Below, one piece after another: positions 44,106-56,193 of a stretch of DNA of 64,000 bases (its first letter is position 1; each line of letters opens with the position of its first letter). Both the position numbers and the translations under genes were made by a program. Under the pieces are notes generated by a model. It ran no database searches. It saw only the letters and a program-made list of their open reading frames with translations, and had not been told where the DNA came from. The stretch spans positions 8,246,001 through 8,310,000 of the forward strand of contig OY744462.1 of the NCBI GenBank assembly GCA_963556145.1, written 5' to 3'. The DNA comes from Hygrocybe punicea. Lineage: Eukaryota > Basidiomycota > Agaricomycetes > Agaricales > Hygrophoraceae.

Positions 44106-45734
44106 ATGAGCGCTCTCCGACAAACTACGCTACCTGGAGATAACGCTCAAGGAAGACCGAGCAACAAAAAATCTTCAGCCTCCAAAGGCAAAGCGGATGA
44201 CGAGAACCTGGAGTTGCCTAGCATCGATCAAGCTAAAAATTACTTACTCGACAAGCAGGTTATAGACCCGGAAACCGACTTAACGCTTCATACCCTTTTA
44301 GAAATACTAAAACAGACTGCAGACGAAATCAAGCCAAACGAAATCAAGAGGACGGCCAATGTCATTTGTGCAGTAGCCAGGTTGATTGATGGGCACGACA
44401 GGGAAATAGAATTAGAGCGAGGGTTACGGGGACACTCGGAAAAGCTAACACATCAAATTGACAACCTCAGAGCTTACCTGGAAGCCGCACTCGACCCAAC
44501 ACTCGAGGACTTCACGAAACGCATAATAAAATCGGTCGAAGATAGCATTCAAAACAACTTTAAAAAGGCTACGGAGGACATAGGTAAGGCGGCAGCGGAC
44601 ATGAAAAAGGACATAGCTGCAGCTGCTGGACGAATCTCGGACACCTCTAACAAGCTAGAATCTTCAGCCAGTACATACAAGGAAGCCCTGAACAAACAAC
44701 CTGCGCACACGAATGCGGTCTCCCAACTCGACCCAAGAGTACAAGCTAGGGAGGCAATCAAAGCAAGGCAGATCCTCATCGACGTGGACAAAAATGTGGA
44801 GGGAGGGAATGATTTGAACAAGCTGAGTGTCACCGAAATAGTTGTGAAGGCTAATGGTGCTTTGAAGGAGATACAAGCTGTCCCAGAGTTTAAGATAATG
44901 GGGGCAACGAAGCTGAAAAGCGGTGGAGTGATCCTGGAAACCAACTCAGATAAATCGGCTGCCTGGATAATGGACAAGGCGAACAGCAATAAATTCCTGG
45001 CCCAATTATGCAGAAACGCAGTAATCAAGCTGAGGGTTTTCTTGACAATAGCCCATTTCGTACCGCTTTCGTTTCGTGCCGACGAACCACGAGACCTCAG
45101 GGAAATTGAGGGCATAAATGGACTCATGGAGAACACCCTGGTCAAGGCACAGTGGGTAAAGCCACCAGGCAAATGGTCGCCAAATCAAATCTGCGGGCAT
45201 GTCATTCTCTCGTTCGCATCTCCGGAAGCAGCAAATACGGCTATTTTAAAAGGTATACACATCTGCCACAAGTGTATTAACGTGGCAAAATGTAAAAGGG
45301 AGCCCACGCGGTGTATGAAGTGCCAAGGCTGGGATCACCACGCAGCTAGGTGTATGACAGAGAAAGATATATGCGGTATGTGTGCCAAAGAACATCGCAT
45401 GTCTGATTGTACGCAGGACTGCCAAAAATTCTGTACTCCCTGCCAAAAAACTGGACACGCTAGCTGGGATAGAGCGTGCCCTGCCTTCTTGAAGAAATGC
45501 GAAGAGCTAAATGAGCGCCTAAGTGATAACACTCACCCGTACTTCCCTACTAACGAACCGTGGACTCAAGTCAGAGAGGCACAAAACTTCCAAAGCAACA
45601 GGACATCCACTCTGGCACAAGTTCCCACAAACCACGCCAAAACCCCCCCCATGCCCGCCCTAGGAGAAGCGATAGAAGGTCAAAGGTATTACAACAGAGA
45701 CTCAAGAAGCTTACACAAGACAATGAATGCCTGA
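44106..45734 (+). CDS. LINE ORF1 (Gag-like with CCHC knuckles)
   Basis: This is a complete 542-codon frame, homologous to the split ORF1 on the minus strand. Shared blocks are LDPRVQAREAIKARQILIDV, KSGGVILETNSDKSAAWIMD, EPRDLREIEGIN, ICGHVILSFASPEAANTAIL and three knuckles (CMKCQGWDHHAARC, CGMCAKEHRMSDC, CTPCQKTGHASWDRACP). A predicted coiled-coil region lies in the N-terminal half (about residues 95-190). It probably binds LINE RNA. The frame has no stops, unlike its ORF2. Confidence 0.85.
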   Translation: MSALRQTTLPGDNAQGRPSNKKSSASKGKADDENLELPSIDQAKNYLLDKQVIDPETDLTLHTLLEILKQTADEIKPNEIKRTANVICAVARLIDGHDREIELERGLRGHSEKLTHQIDNLRAYLEAALDPTLEDFTKRIIKSVEDSIQNNFKKATEDIGKAAADMKKDIAAAAGRISDTSNKLESSASTYKEALNKQPAHTNAVSQLDPRVQAREAIKARQILIDVDKNVEGGNDLNKLSVTEIVVKANGALKEIQAVPEFKIMGATKLKSGGVILETNSDKSAAWIMDKANSNKFLAQLCRNAVIKLRVFLTIAHFVPLSFRADEPRDLREIEGINGLMENTLVKAQWVKPPGKWSPNQICGHVILSFASPEAANTAILKGIHICHKCINVAKCKREPTRCMKCQGWDHHAARCMTEKDICGMCAKEHRMSDCTQDCQKFCTPCQKTGHASWDRACPAFLKKCEELNERLSDNTHPYFPTNEPWTQVREAQNFQSNRTSTLAQVPTNHAKTPPMPALGEAIEGQRYYNRDSRSLHKTMNA

Positions 45735-48096
45735 ACACATTCAGGACTTCGGCAGACCATGCTAGGATTTGGAGGTAATGGCGTCGCCTCATCTTCTAAC
45801 AGAATACCTCAAGGTCAGGCAGCGTGGCCGGATAGTCGGCCAGAAGCAAACGATGGCCCCTCCCAGCACCGCCCCAGGAGCTGGTTTGACAAAAACCCGC
45901 TTCCTCCACCTTTCATGCAAGCAACTGACGAGACAGCTCCCAGATCGCATGGATGGGACCAATGACAGAAAACCTTATGCGCACAACTAGGAGACTAAAA
46001 ATTTTACAGATTAACCTCAACAAATCTTCCGCGGCACAATGGGAACTTATCAATGCCAGCACGACGACCGGCTGGGATGTTGTACTACTACAGGAACCAT
46101 ACATTGACTCGTACGGTAACACAAAAGCGTCACACAAATGGCAAGTATTATATCCGACCTCCAAAAACGCATGACAACAGGCTGTGAGGTCGGTCATTCT
46201 CGTCAACAACAAATTGGACAAAAACACCTGGAAGCAGCTAAGTGTTCCGGGCTCAAACGATGTGGTCGCTATGCAGCTCAGCAGCTACTTTGGACAGACT
46301 ACTATCTTTAGCATATACAATGACTGCCATAACTCCGACGCAACCAACGTTGCGGGCAGGATTTCCAGGGACCTCGCTTCTGGAGGAAACAACAACGGGC
46401 GCCACTTAATCTGGGGAGGAGACTTCAACAGACATCACCCTTATTGGGACGAGGAACACAACATGCACCTTTTCACGAACAGAGCTATTGAAGCGGCAGA
46501 GCAGCTACTAGAGTTGACAATGGATCTCGGTATGGAGATGATATTGCCTAAAGGCATTCTGACTCTAGAGGCTATGAACACAAAAAATTGGACACGTACT
46601 GACAATGTTTTCTGCTCAATGGCCCTCAGGGAATTCCTAATCATGTGCGACACGACCCCCGACGAAAGACCAACCGGGACAGATCACGTACCTATTCAAA
46701 CAATCTTAAGGATTGACACTGCCAAGACAATGTCCGAACCAACGAGGAACTTTCGAGAGACCAGTATCGAGTTGCTAAGGGAACGCTGCGCTGCTAACCT
46801 TGCTACATCACACATACCCATCCAAATCACTGATGACGAGCTATTTCAGCAGGCTGCAATGAATCTGACAAAGACACTACAGAAGACAATAGAAGAAGTG
46901 GTCCCGCTTTCCAGACCCTGCCCACACTAGAAGAGATGGTGGAACCCCGATCTGGACCTGCTTTGCAAGACAAAGAAAGAGCTAAGTGCACAGTCGTATG
47001 TCTATCGCACGCTACCAAATCACCCTTCACATGCTGCTATGAGAGCGGCAAGAAACAGGCTAAGTCAGGAAATTCTCAAAGCTAAAGAGGAACACTGGCG
47101 AAATTTCCTGGAGGAGGCAGGCAGGAGAGATTTATGGACTGTCAACAAGTACATCTCAAACCCTGGGGGCGACGGAAGTAGAGCGAGAATCCCGACGCTA
47201 GTCAAAGGCGAGGGGGAGGAAGCCAGGATCGCTGACACTAATCACCTAAAAAGCAAGATGCTCTCAGAAACATTCTTCCCGCCGCCACCAAATGAAACCT
47301 CAATCCCGGACGACTTCGTCTATCTGGACCTAGTGTTGCCGCAACTCAGCTAAAAGCCAGTCACATGTTGTAACCAAGCCAACCCAGCTGATCCTGGGAC
47401 AAAGTCGACTAAAATAGTCATGACTATGAGTTCAGCCTCGACCGGAAGTTAACTCGGACTGCTCCACCTGCAATAATTTGCCCAGGGACCTATGTCCACG
47501 AGACCGATCGCATTTTTTTGAGCACTTATGTAATCATTCAACGCTTAGCAACCGGTTGCGAATCTTATTAGTAATTCAACTCCTTCACTTTTATCATGTC
47601 GCTATCACTGTTGCTCGAAGTTCTCAATGAAAATCCCAACATTGTTCAGGTTCTATCATTCTTTCAACTCGCAACATTCATTTCAGTCATTTCCCATCTT
47701 CATCAATGCCTCTCATGGAGCCAATCACCAGAATCATCTGATCCCCCTCTCCGTCTCCCTGCTGATGCTACTAGCTTCCTTGGAGTTGTACTCGCTGTTG
47801 ATGGAGGAGTGGTGTCGGAGATCTGGAGGAGTCTTCGCCTGTTATTCCTTGTTGCATGGAGGAATTAGTGATGCCGAAGTTCGGTTCGGTTCGGTTTTTT
47901 TGGTTTTTTGCAAAACCTGAACCGAAACCGAAACCGCTTCGAACCGTTTTTTAGCGTTCGGTTCGCGTTCAAACCCGGTTCAAACGCCGAACCAATTTGA
48001 TTTAAAGCTTCTCCTACCTGTCAGCTTCATTTTGATCCCCTGATCATCCAAAACGGTCAAGTATTGAGTGAGTTATGATTAAACTAACTTTTATTC

Positions 48097-48455
48097 ACAA
48101 TGGGAGGACATCCATAACATATCTTTTATTCGGATATAGTTTCCCCATGTTGGGATGAGATTCCGACACCGCAAAGACCCCAGAAAAACATTTGAACTCC
48201 CCACCCTAAACGGGGTACAGATATAATACAGAGATGTGATATCTATTGGAGGGGGTCGACCCCCTGAATAGACTACAAAAACTATTTTCAAGGTCTGACC
48301 TCCTGAAGTGGGCTATGCCGATCACTGGCATGTCATCTATTGGTTCCATCAACAATCCCAAACTGATATAAGTAAAGCAGTTCCAACCCCGACTGGCACC
48401 CTGTTTATTGCCCAGAATATTTTTATTGTTATGGATGTCCTCCCAATATATAGAT
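48097..48455. repeat. Nested inverted-repeat element inside the MITE
   Basis: 'gggaggacatccataaca' at about 48103-48120 is repeated inverted at about 48429-48446, with further similarity outward ('attcacaat' against 'attgtg'). It is a small palindromic insertion with no ORF. Confidence 0.6.
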
Positions 48456-48484
48456 TGTGATTTTAAAAAATGAAAATAGCATTA

Positions 48485-48770
48485 TAAGTAAAATAGGTAA
48501 GATTACCAAATTATTTGAGTACATTACCCTCATCAACAGGTAATGGGTTCTCTGTTAACATTAATTAATATAATCAATATCCACTCACCTATTGGACCAA
48601 CTTGGAATTTCTGCATAATTGGTTACAAATTGAAGTCAGTTTAATGAGTGACCAGATATTGGTTAAATTAACTAATCTTAGCAGAGGACCAATTATCATT
48701 TAGTGTGGGCAATGTACTCAAATAATTTGGTAATTTTATCTATTTTATTTATGATGTTATTGCCATTTTT
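48485..48770. repeat. Second nested foldback inside the MITE
   Basis: The left arm 'taccaaattatttgagtaca' (about 48505-48524) and its inverted copy (about 48714-48733) are extended by 'aaaataggtaa' / 'ttatctatttta' outward. There is a middle palindromic part and no ORF. Confidence 0.6.
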
Positions 48771-51053
48771 AAAATCCAATATATATATATATTGTGAGTA
48801 AAAGTTGTTTTAATCATAACTGACTCAATACTTGACCGTTTTGGATGATCAGGGAATCAAAATGACGGGAAGAACCGTATCTATCGGTTCGCGGTTCGAA
48901 CCGGGTTCAAACGCGGTTCAGAACCGCTCAAAACCACAGAACTGCAAACCGAACCATCGGTTTCAGTTCAGCATTTGGCTGAACCGAACTGGGTTTTTCG
49001 GTTCGGTTTGCGGTTCAAACCGGGTTCAGACCGGTTCTGAACCGAACTTCGGCATCACTAGGAGGAATCATGAGGATAACCAGTACAACGCACCACTAAG
49101 AAATGCATCTCTCCTGCCATTATTCCTTGAACATGGCCTCGACTTCGGCATCGGTAAGCTGATCATCACTTAAACACCTTTAGGACTATAATGTAAACTC
49201 GCATTACAGGTTTTTATGACCTTTTCCCACCAATCAATGTCTGTTCGGACCTTAAGTGCAGCATCAACTCGAGAGGACTGCTTAAAACAAATACTTGGGA
49301 ACTTGTGGATCTCACGCGCTACGAAGCTGTCTTGTTTACACGGGATATGGGAGCAATACCCGTTTGGTCGTATTCAGCAATATGTATCAGTAAATCTTAC
49401 TCTTCATACGGTTATGGCGTTGCTTGTTGATCACCCGTATAGCTTGCAAGACCCGATATTATTCCAATTATTATGTTCATCAAGACGAAACCACTCGCTT
49501 GTATTATCCTGGGGTCCCTCCAATTGTTCAGATTTCGATGCACTACTTCGTCGAGACATGCCTTATTGAAACATTTGCAAATATGATGGTGTGCACGTGG
49601 TGAGCACAAATAATAAAAATGTTTTTGCATCTTCTTCATGAATTTTCAAGGGTTTCGGCAATGAACTTGGCACGGATATACAATCTCGACGTTGACCACC
49701 CGACAGCTCAGATCTTGCCATTAGAATGGCCATACGAATTCACGATGACCTGCGATCACGTTTGGGATGCATTTTTTATCCATGCACTGCTGTTAGATCG
49801 CAACGAATGCAATGCCACCCTCAGCCTACCACATGCTGCTGCCGACCAAGCCCAACGGCTTTGAGCTGCTCTTGAATTGCAGACAGCAGCAATGGTAGGC
49901 CCTGGACAGGAATACTGGAACCATGCTTGTAATTTATGTTGCAAGCTTCATGAAAACGAAGCTGGTGTCGTCGGTGAGCCCATACCTATTGGTTTTCGTC
50001 TCCGGTAATAGCTAACTCTTGTTCGGTAGAGGCATTGCGTTTGACTGTCACAGATAGAATTGATATGGGCCATCCTTGTTGTGATGTTCAAGACTGCAAA
50101 GAGCCGCTCCCGTCAAAACACCGAAAGTTTTGTTCGCAACTTGACTACATGAAGAATATGTGTGCCATCACAACTTGCTCTCAGCCTCGCCTCTCACGAC
50201 ATCAAACTTGTTCAATACCAGTGGCCATCTTTGGCATCCCTCGGTCATTTTTGCATCTTTGACCTCCCTTCCCTCCATGTCTTCCTCGAGGTCCACCGTT
50301 CCTTCATTGTGAATCAACAAGCCGTATGTACATGGGACATTCTAGACAAACCTGGCCACTTGTCCTTCAGCTGCAGCAGACAAAGTAGTCGTCGCTGGTG
50401 TCACGCGACTGATGAGTGATTACTACGGAGCAGGACAAGCAGGTTTGAGTTTCATTTACGTCTTGCCGAAGATTGGAGACGATAATTTTATCTGCAGGTT
50501 GCGGAGCGGCAGTAGAGTGATGTGGCAGCAGCCACTGCTTGATGGGCACATGTGGTCGGCATTTTCGTTTCATTATGTTTGCCGCGGTGTGGATTATGTT
50601 CGCAGCGATGTGGATTCCCATGGACTATAGACTTCTGAATTTGAGTAGCTTTTGCCTGTAGATTACAACCCCACCTGTTCTACAATATGCCTCAGAAATT
50701 TGTTTTGGACCCGTTGACAATGATATGTTCAGTCTTTTGATGTTTACCCCTACTGGTGTGTCCCGAGGAGCTGTGGGGATTGTTCGTTGTTGCTGCTGTT
50801 GAGTTTGGTGGTTCTGTGGAGTTGGGGGCGTTTTTTGGCACATTCGCTGCCACAGTGAAATTCTAACTGACTATTGGTGTTATGTCGTAAATCCACAGTG
50901 AAATTAACTAACCGACTCAAACACTAGGTGGATATCTGTCAGCTAGGGAAAAAAAAACCATAGCATTGGATCAGTCACTTTCCTCTATATAAATGCAAGA
51001 TCTAATTTGCCTCTGTAACCTGTAACCTCTACTTACTACTACGACTACCAACT

Positions 51054-53901
51054 ATGGCACCCCGCGCTTGTCGAGTCAACCGTACCCAAGCCAATGCCCT
51101 CCAGGAACCTGAAGAAGGAGAGTACTTTCCACTAGAGGACGTCTCTGGCAGCGAGACCGAAGAACCCGCACCAGCCCGTGCCCGTCAGAGCGCTTGAGAT
51201 ACAACAGATAGTCACCGTGACATCCAAGTCAACAACCTGAGTGTCCCTATTGTATGGAAGGCGGGTGCAGCCGACATTCGGTATTTCTTCGAAACCGACC
51301 CGGAGACGGGCAAAAAAATCTGTAAATTTTGCAAGTAAGTTTTATTTCCTCTTCAGTTTTCAGACTTATCAACACATCATTGGCAGGGAGGCCAGAGCTG
51401 CCAATCCAACTCAATGGTCGTCATCCATCAATTACGAGTTCTCAAAGAACACTTCAACAACATCTCTCTGACCCCATATCGAAAAGTACCACATTGAACT
51501 ATACAGATCAGTAGCGAAGGAAGAAGGATGGAAAATTTTATTACCAGGACTGGTGTTGCAAGCTCAATCACAAGGAACCATGGCTAGTGAGGCTCCATCA
51601 GAGCCCGAGAAGTTTGACGAACTTACCTTTCACAAGGCATTGTTAAATTTCATGATAGCCGATGATCAGGTATGTTTTTATCTACAGTTGAAGTTATTAT
51701 ACTCACCGTTAGCCTACTCTTGAAGTCTCTAAACCTCGTTGAATGTCCCGAATTTAGGCGTCTTCTTATCCTTCTATGAAATGACTTAAGAGAGAACATG
51801 ATTCCTCACAGAACGAAGCTGTGTGAGCTAATCATTGAAGTGTGGAAAAATTATTTTCAGGTCCTAAAGGGCCAGCTTGCGGTAGGTGTTCCTTGTTCTG
51901 TGCGACCGTTTCTCATCCACATTCTGTAGGATTCTGTAGGACAAATTTCATTTACGGCAGATGTGTGGTCAAATCAAAACCGCCACCCTTATCTCGCACT
52001 AACCGCCCACTGGATCGCCAAAGTTCGGGGGACGACTTCTTTACAACTCAAAGCATCACTAATTGCATTTCACCGCCTCCATGGTGGTCATGATGGCGAA
52101 TCACTTGCTGCAATGGTCATACAACTTCTTGACAGGGCTGGGATCACCGTTAAGGTAAGCCTATTAAGTGAAAACTAATAGGGAGACAATTCTGAGTCGA
52201 CACATTTTTCAACTTAGGCTGGGCATTTCACTTTGGACAATGCATCAAACAACGAGACTATGATGAGGGCGCTTGAAAGGATATTTACAGGTCGTGATAT
52301 TGCTTTTGATGCGGCTGAACGTAAGATCATGTGTTATGGTCACGTCGTCGACCTTAGTTCCGGGCGAGTCATACTTGGCATTTCTAATACTGGTACGACT
52401 GACACCCCTGCTCTTATGGACACTGAACCGGTGGCACCTAATCCCATATCTCATGCTCGCGCGGTTGTCCGAGCTATTCGAGGGTCAGGCTCGCGGCGAG
52501 ATGCCTTCGGTGAGGTAATCACAAATGGCAATGCTAAGAGGTGGTTCAAGGAAGGGAATCCTCCTAAAATCGTCAAAGTTAAGCATCTGCAGCTCTTGCG
52601 AGATGTGAAGACGCGATGGGATTCTGTTTATCACATGCTAAACAGACTCCGTGAGCTTCACCCGGTATGCCCCCATTTCACTGAATTTCCTTTTCCTTGC
52701 TAGAAGTAATTTACCAGGCGGTTGATTACTTCCTCGCTCTTCCTAACAACAACGACCTTGCAAAGGACCAACTCTCTTCTCATGACTGGTCCAAGATGCA
52801 GGATATAGAGGTTGTTTTGAGCGTAAGTAACGACGTGGGCCATGAGACATACCCTGATTCTGTATTCTACCAACAGGTCCCTCATGTAGTACAGCAAGTG
52901 ATGTCGGGCGAGAGAATGCCAATATTGTCCGGCGCCATCCCTGCATTTGAGTCATTCATGTCAATGTGGGATAAAATGATTCTGGAACACCCAAATTTGA
53001 AGCCGGTCATCCAACCTGGGCTAGATTGGGCTACTAGGTATTATGGCCAAATGGATCGCACTCCGGCATATATTATTGCAATGGGTAAATACTTACGTGG
53101 ATTCCGAGGTGCCAATATCTAATAACCATATACAGTCCTAAACCCCGCAATGCGCATGAACTGGATCAAGAAACATTGGGACATGGAATACATCCAAATG
53201 GCCGAATTGAAGATTCGTCAAACAGCAAGTCTATTTATGTGGCGCTATGCTTTGAAACATTCTCACTACTTTCAAAAGATGATTAAATACCACGAGAAAG
53301 TCAGTAACACTGAAGAACAGCCAACACAGACCCCCGAAGCAAACCAGGATGCCAGAGAGATGCCGAAATATATGTCACTTGCGGCACAATATGGCCTTGG
53401 TGACGACATGGAGATTGGTGGATCTAGCAAGGATGTGCAAACCGTTGATCAAGAGTATCAGGCTTATATCACGGCGCCAGTGTCGCCAAAGAATGTTGAC
53501 ATTCTCAAATTTTGGGAGGTACGCAGTGACATTGAGTATACATCAAATACTAAAAGGTATTGTAGGTTAACAGACCTTCTTTCCCCACCCTTTTTGCGAT
53601 AGCCATGGACTATCTTCCAATTCAAGCATCTGCTGTTCCTTGTGAACATATATTTTCCTCAAGTGCTGAAACAGACACCAAGTGGAGGAATCGGATCAGT
53701 CCTCTCCTGATGGAAGCTCTCCAGATGGTAAAATTTCATCTGAAGCAAGACCATCTCAATTTTACAGATGCTTGGATGACGCCAGAGAAGTTAATGGTTG
53801 TGGATGACCCAGAGGATGACCTCCTGCAGAAGTTACTCGAGGGAGATTTTCAAGATGGCTTGGACCATGCCATTCAATCCATCACTTGCGACGAAGATTG
53901 A
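51054..53901 (+). pseudogene. hAT-family transposase, several nonsense codons
   Basis: The ATG at 51054 starts an acidic N-terminus followed by a BED-finger-like CKFC (about 51335) and HIEKYH. The RNase H-like core reads ISFTADVWSNQNRHPYLALT (first D), then across an intron HFTLDNASNNETMMRAL (second D). KTRWDSVYHMLNRLRELHP and PNLKPVIQPGLDWATRYY follow. The C-terminal dimerisation domain is AMDYLPIQASAVPCEHIFSS..RNRISPLLMEALQMVKF. About nine exons are needed. In-frame TGA codons lie at 51195-51197, 51469-51471 and 51777-51779, so it is probably inactive. It lies centrally between the 13-bp terminal repeats and is their obvious enzyme. Confidence 0.8.
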
Positions 53902-54766
53902 CTCGGGGGTCCTGGCATATACTCAATAGTGTAATTCGTCTACCGTATAGATTTAGATTTAGAATATGCTTCCTAATTGGGAGTTTTCCGCCAATGTTTG
54001 CTGTGCCACCTCTTCTAAAGCTCTACAAGCTCCTCTCGCACCACTCAAGATCAAAGGGAGAGACACTGTTTCCTGAGCCCTACGGTTCTCTTCCACTCCT
54101 TTGAATCATGATGTTCTTACAAGACAAAGGGGATCTGACAACACAATGCCAATGAAGCCAGTGCATACAACAAAGCCAACACCTGGTGACAAGTAACATC
54201 TATGATGACAGAAGAACCGGGGCGCCAAGTATGGGAACGATGCTGATGCGAAGTTGACCACAAATGGCATGGTGCTGATGAGGACCGAAGTTCACAGGTA
54301 CATTATCATTTTTCTCTGTGTTCACCAGGAAAGCCAGAGGATGATAATTTATTTTACTGCTGTTTCAAGTTATAGCTTAATCACTTCATTTTCTAAGAGC
54401 GACTCTTTGTGAACGGGACTATTTCAAGATAGTCTTTCATTGGAAGGTGATAAAATCGAGTATACATGTTATCATATGTGTACTCGATCTGAAGAAGGTA
54501 TGTTGGCAAATTATAAGCATCGGAACTGGGTGGAAGGAACGTGTGGTGGTGGTGGCGGCGGAAGATGTGGAGGTAGGAATCGTGTTTGCTTGTTTCGGCT
54601 TCAAAGAGACTGTTTATGCTACAATACACCAGGGATACCTATCCTTGGCGGCCAAGTGCGGAAAATCAGTATGATGGGATGTCTAATAAGATGAGTTCTT
54701 TTTTTACCGTGTCTGTGTAAATTATTTTCACTCGTAAACGAGTGTTTTCAGGTCTTATCCAAGTAC
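53902..54766. other. Non-coding stretch inside the hAT element
   Basis: No gene is recognised. A (GGT/GGC)n patch occurs at about 54541-54560. Confidence 0.35.
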
Positions 54767-54866
54767 TTGCCTTTTTGGACGCGTGACTTTAGGACGCGCT
54801 TGTCCTTGCACTTTATTCTCGCACTTTATCCTCCTCACATTCCATTACTCACACACCACCACCTCA

Positions 54867-55066
54867 TGCCCAGAGACGTCTCGTACACCACCAACAACAT
54901 TGGCAATGCTCAGATTGATATATACAATGTGAACGGCGAAGTTCACCTCCACCACCACCACTACGCCCTTCGCCGCAACCGTGATTACAATCAGCTGAAC
55001 GTAAACATTTGGAAGTGTGTTTTGGTGGTTTACATTGCTATTTTCGTGGGTTTCCTTGCTCGGTAA
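54867..55066 (+). CDS. Small single-pass membrane protein, unknown
   Basis: From the ATG at 54867 the frame gives about 66 aa: an Asn-rich part (TNNIGNAQIDIYNVNGEV), a run of four His, basic residues, and a hydrophobic segment CVLVVYIAIFVGFLA at the C-terminus. An upstream start at 54767 in the same frame is possible. An intron donor directly after the last Arg (GTAAGTG at 55064) suggests that the reading continues in another exon. No family is recognised. Confidence 0.35.
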
Positions 55067-56193
55067 GTGAATCTCTCTGTCTCCGTTTTCCTTAGTTGTG
55101 AAAACCTCACAATATACAGTATGTTCTACAGGGTTTTGACAAGCGGAGGATCCGCTTGACTTGTAGCCATCCAAACATCCTCAACGGTGGTGAGTACCAT
55201 TGTTTAGACCACCCGTTCAACCTCTAACGACTTTTAGGAGATACAGGATGGAACTTGGACATTTTTAATTATATTTTTCACTCGAACTTTCCTGTAACAT
55301 TCCCCTTTCTCCATGGCCTACTCCCCCTTTCCTGCTACCTACTCTGTTATCAATTATTTGCATAAGGTGCTTCAAATTTACTTGTGGACGTAGAAACGGT
55401 CATGCGAAGACTAGGACAAAATTGATGCGATTCTACATACTACGAAAACGGTGTGTCTCCACTGTTGACAACGTTGATGACCGACTGATGGTTCCTGAGG
55501 TCATCATCGTCCTCTTCTAACTCAAATTTCAGGTGGATCTGCCACTGCGATTGAGAAAATTTCTCAACTTGACACTCAATCTATGACGCGGACCCAACAA
55601 CACGGCTCACCAGCCCGATTCAATGGGCCTTCGAGTCATTGGAAAGAGTGCTTAGCTGCGTACCTGATCGACCGCTCAACGCTTCAGTGAGTCATTGGAG
55701 GCAGTATGCACCTCCGCCCTCGACTTATTAACCTTGACCTAACAATCCCCATCAACACACTCTTAACATGGCAACTGCTCTTACCGCAGGCCAACAGACC
55801 ACCACCGCTTCATGTATGGCCACTCCCTGCTTGCACGAGCCCACCGTGCCCACTCTATTGCAGTTCGTTGTGAATGGTTAAAAGGGAAAGGGTGATCAGG
55901 GTCGCAGGGTAAGTCGTGTACTTGATATTATTTCAGCCCAGTCAAAAACAAAGAAGCTGGATACTGAAGACAGAAAGTGCAGTGACTAGAAGCCTTAATA
56001 GTAATATGTTTCACTTAATACGATTGACATTGGCACGTGATAATTGCATGTGAACCCTGCGGAGTTAAACGTCCAACTTGAACTGGGTTCGTTTTCGTGT
56101 ATCATCAACTTCTCTCTTTTGTATGGTGAGTAATGTCTAATATTCTGTGCGTACATACTCTGATTGTCCCCACTGTGAAATAGTACAATCTTC
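55067..56193. other. Non-coding stretch inside the hAT element
   Basis: Only short ORFs without motifs are present. The end of the membrane ORF or the 5' exons of the kinase gene may lie here, but I could not support either. Confidence 0.3.

Larger units (their letters stand above)
47866..49060. mobile_element. hAT-type MITE with perfect 8-bp target duplication
   Basis: The ends TAGTGATGCCGAAGTTCGG (47866) and its inverted copy (to 49060) are flanked by GGAGGAAT at 47858-47865 and 49061-49068. Subterminal regions are packed with 'ggttcggttt' / 'gaaccg' repeats, and longer inverted arms (about 48005-48100 against 48790-48870) make the whole a foldback. It has no transposase. It interrupts the CxC gene of the surrounding hAT element. 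Its first bases resemble those of that element (TAGTGxTGCCG). Confidence 0.9.
47596..50262 (+). pseudogene. CxC5/CxC6 KDZ-associated protein, second copy, broken by a MITE
   Basis: The ATG at 47596 starts MSLSLLLEVLNENPNIVQVL. The hAT MITE (47866-49060) then cuts the frame, which resumes with LLPLFLEHGLDFGIG. After an intron comes FYDLFPPINVCSDLKCSINS, then the CxC5 part (FTRDMGAIPV, CKTRYYSNYYVHQDETTRLY), then ANMMVCTW and across an intron VSAMNLARIYNLDVDH, then CDHVWDAFFIHALL. A TGA lies at 49862-49864. The CxC6 part follows: HPCCDVQDCKEPLPSKHRKFC and CAITTCSQPRLSRHQTC. The DDE-like C-terminal third of the relative at 22544-24873 is not readable here, so the gene is also truncated. The 3' end is approximate. 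Confidence 0.75.
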
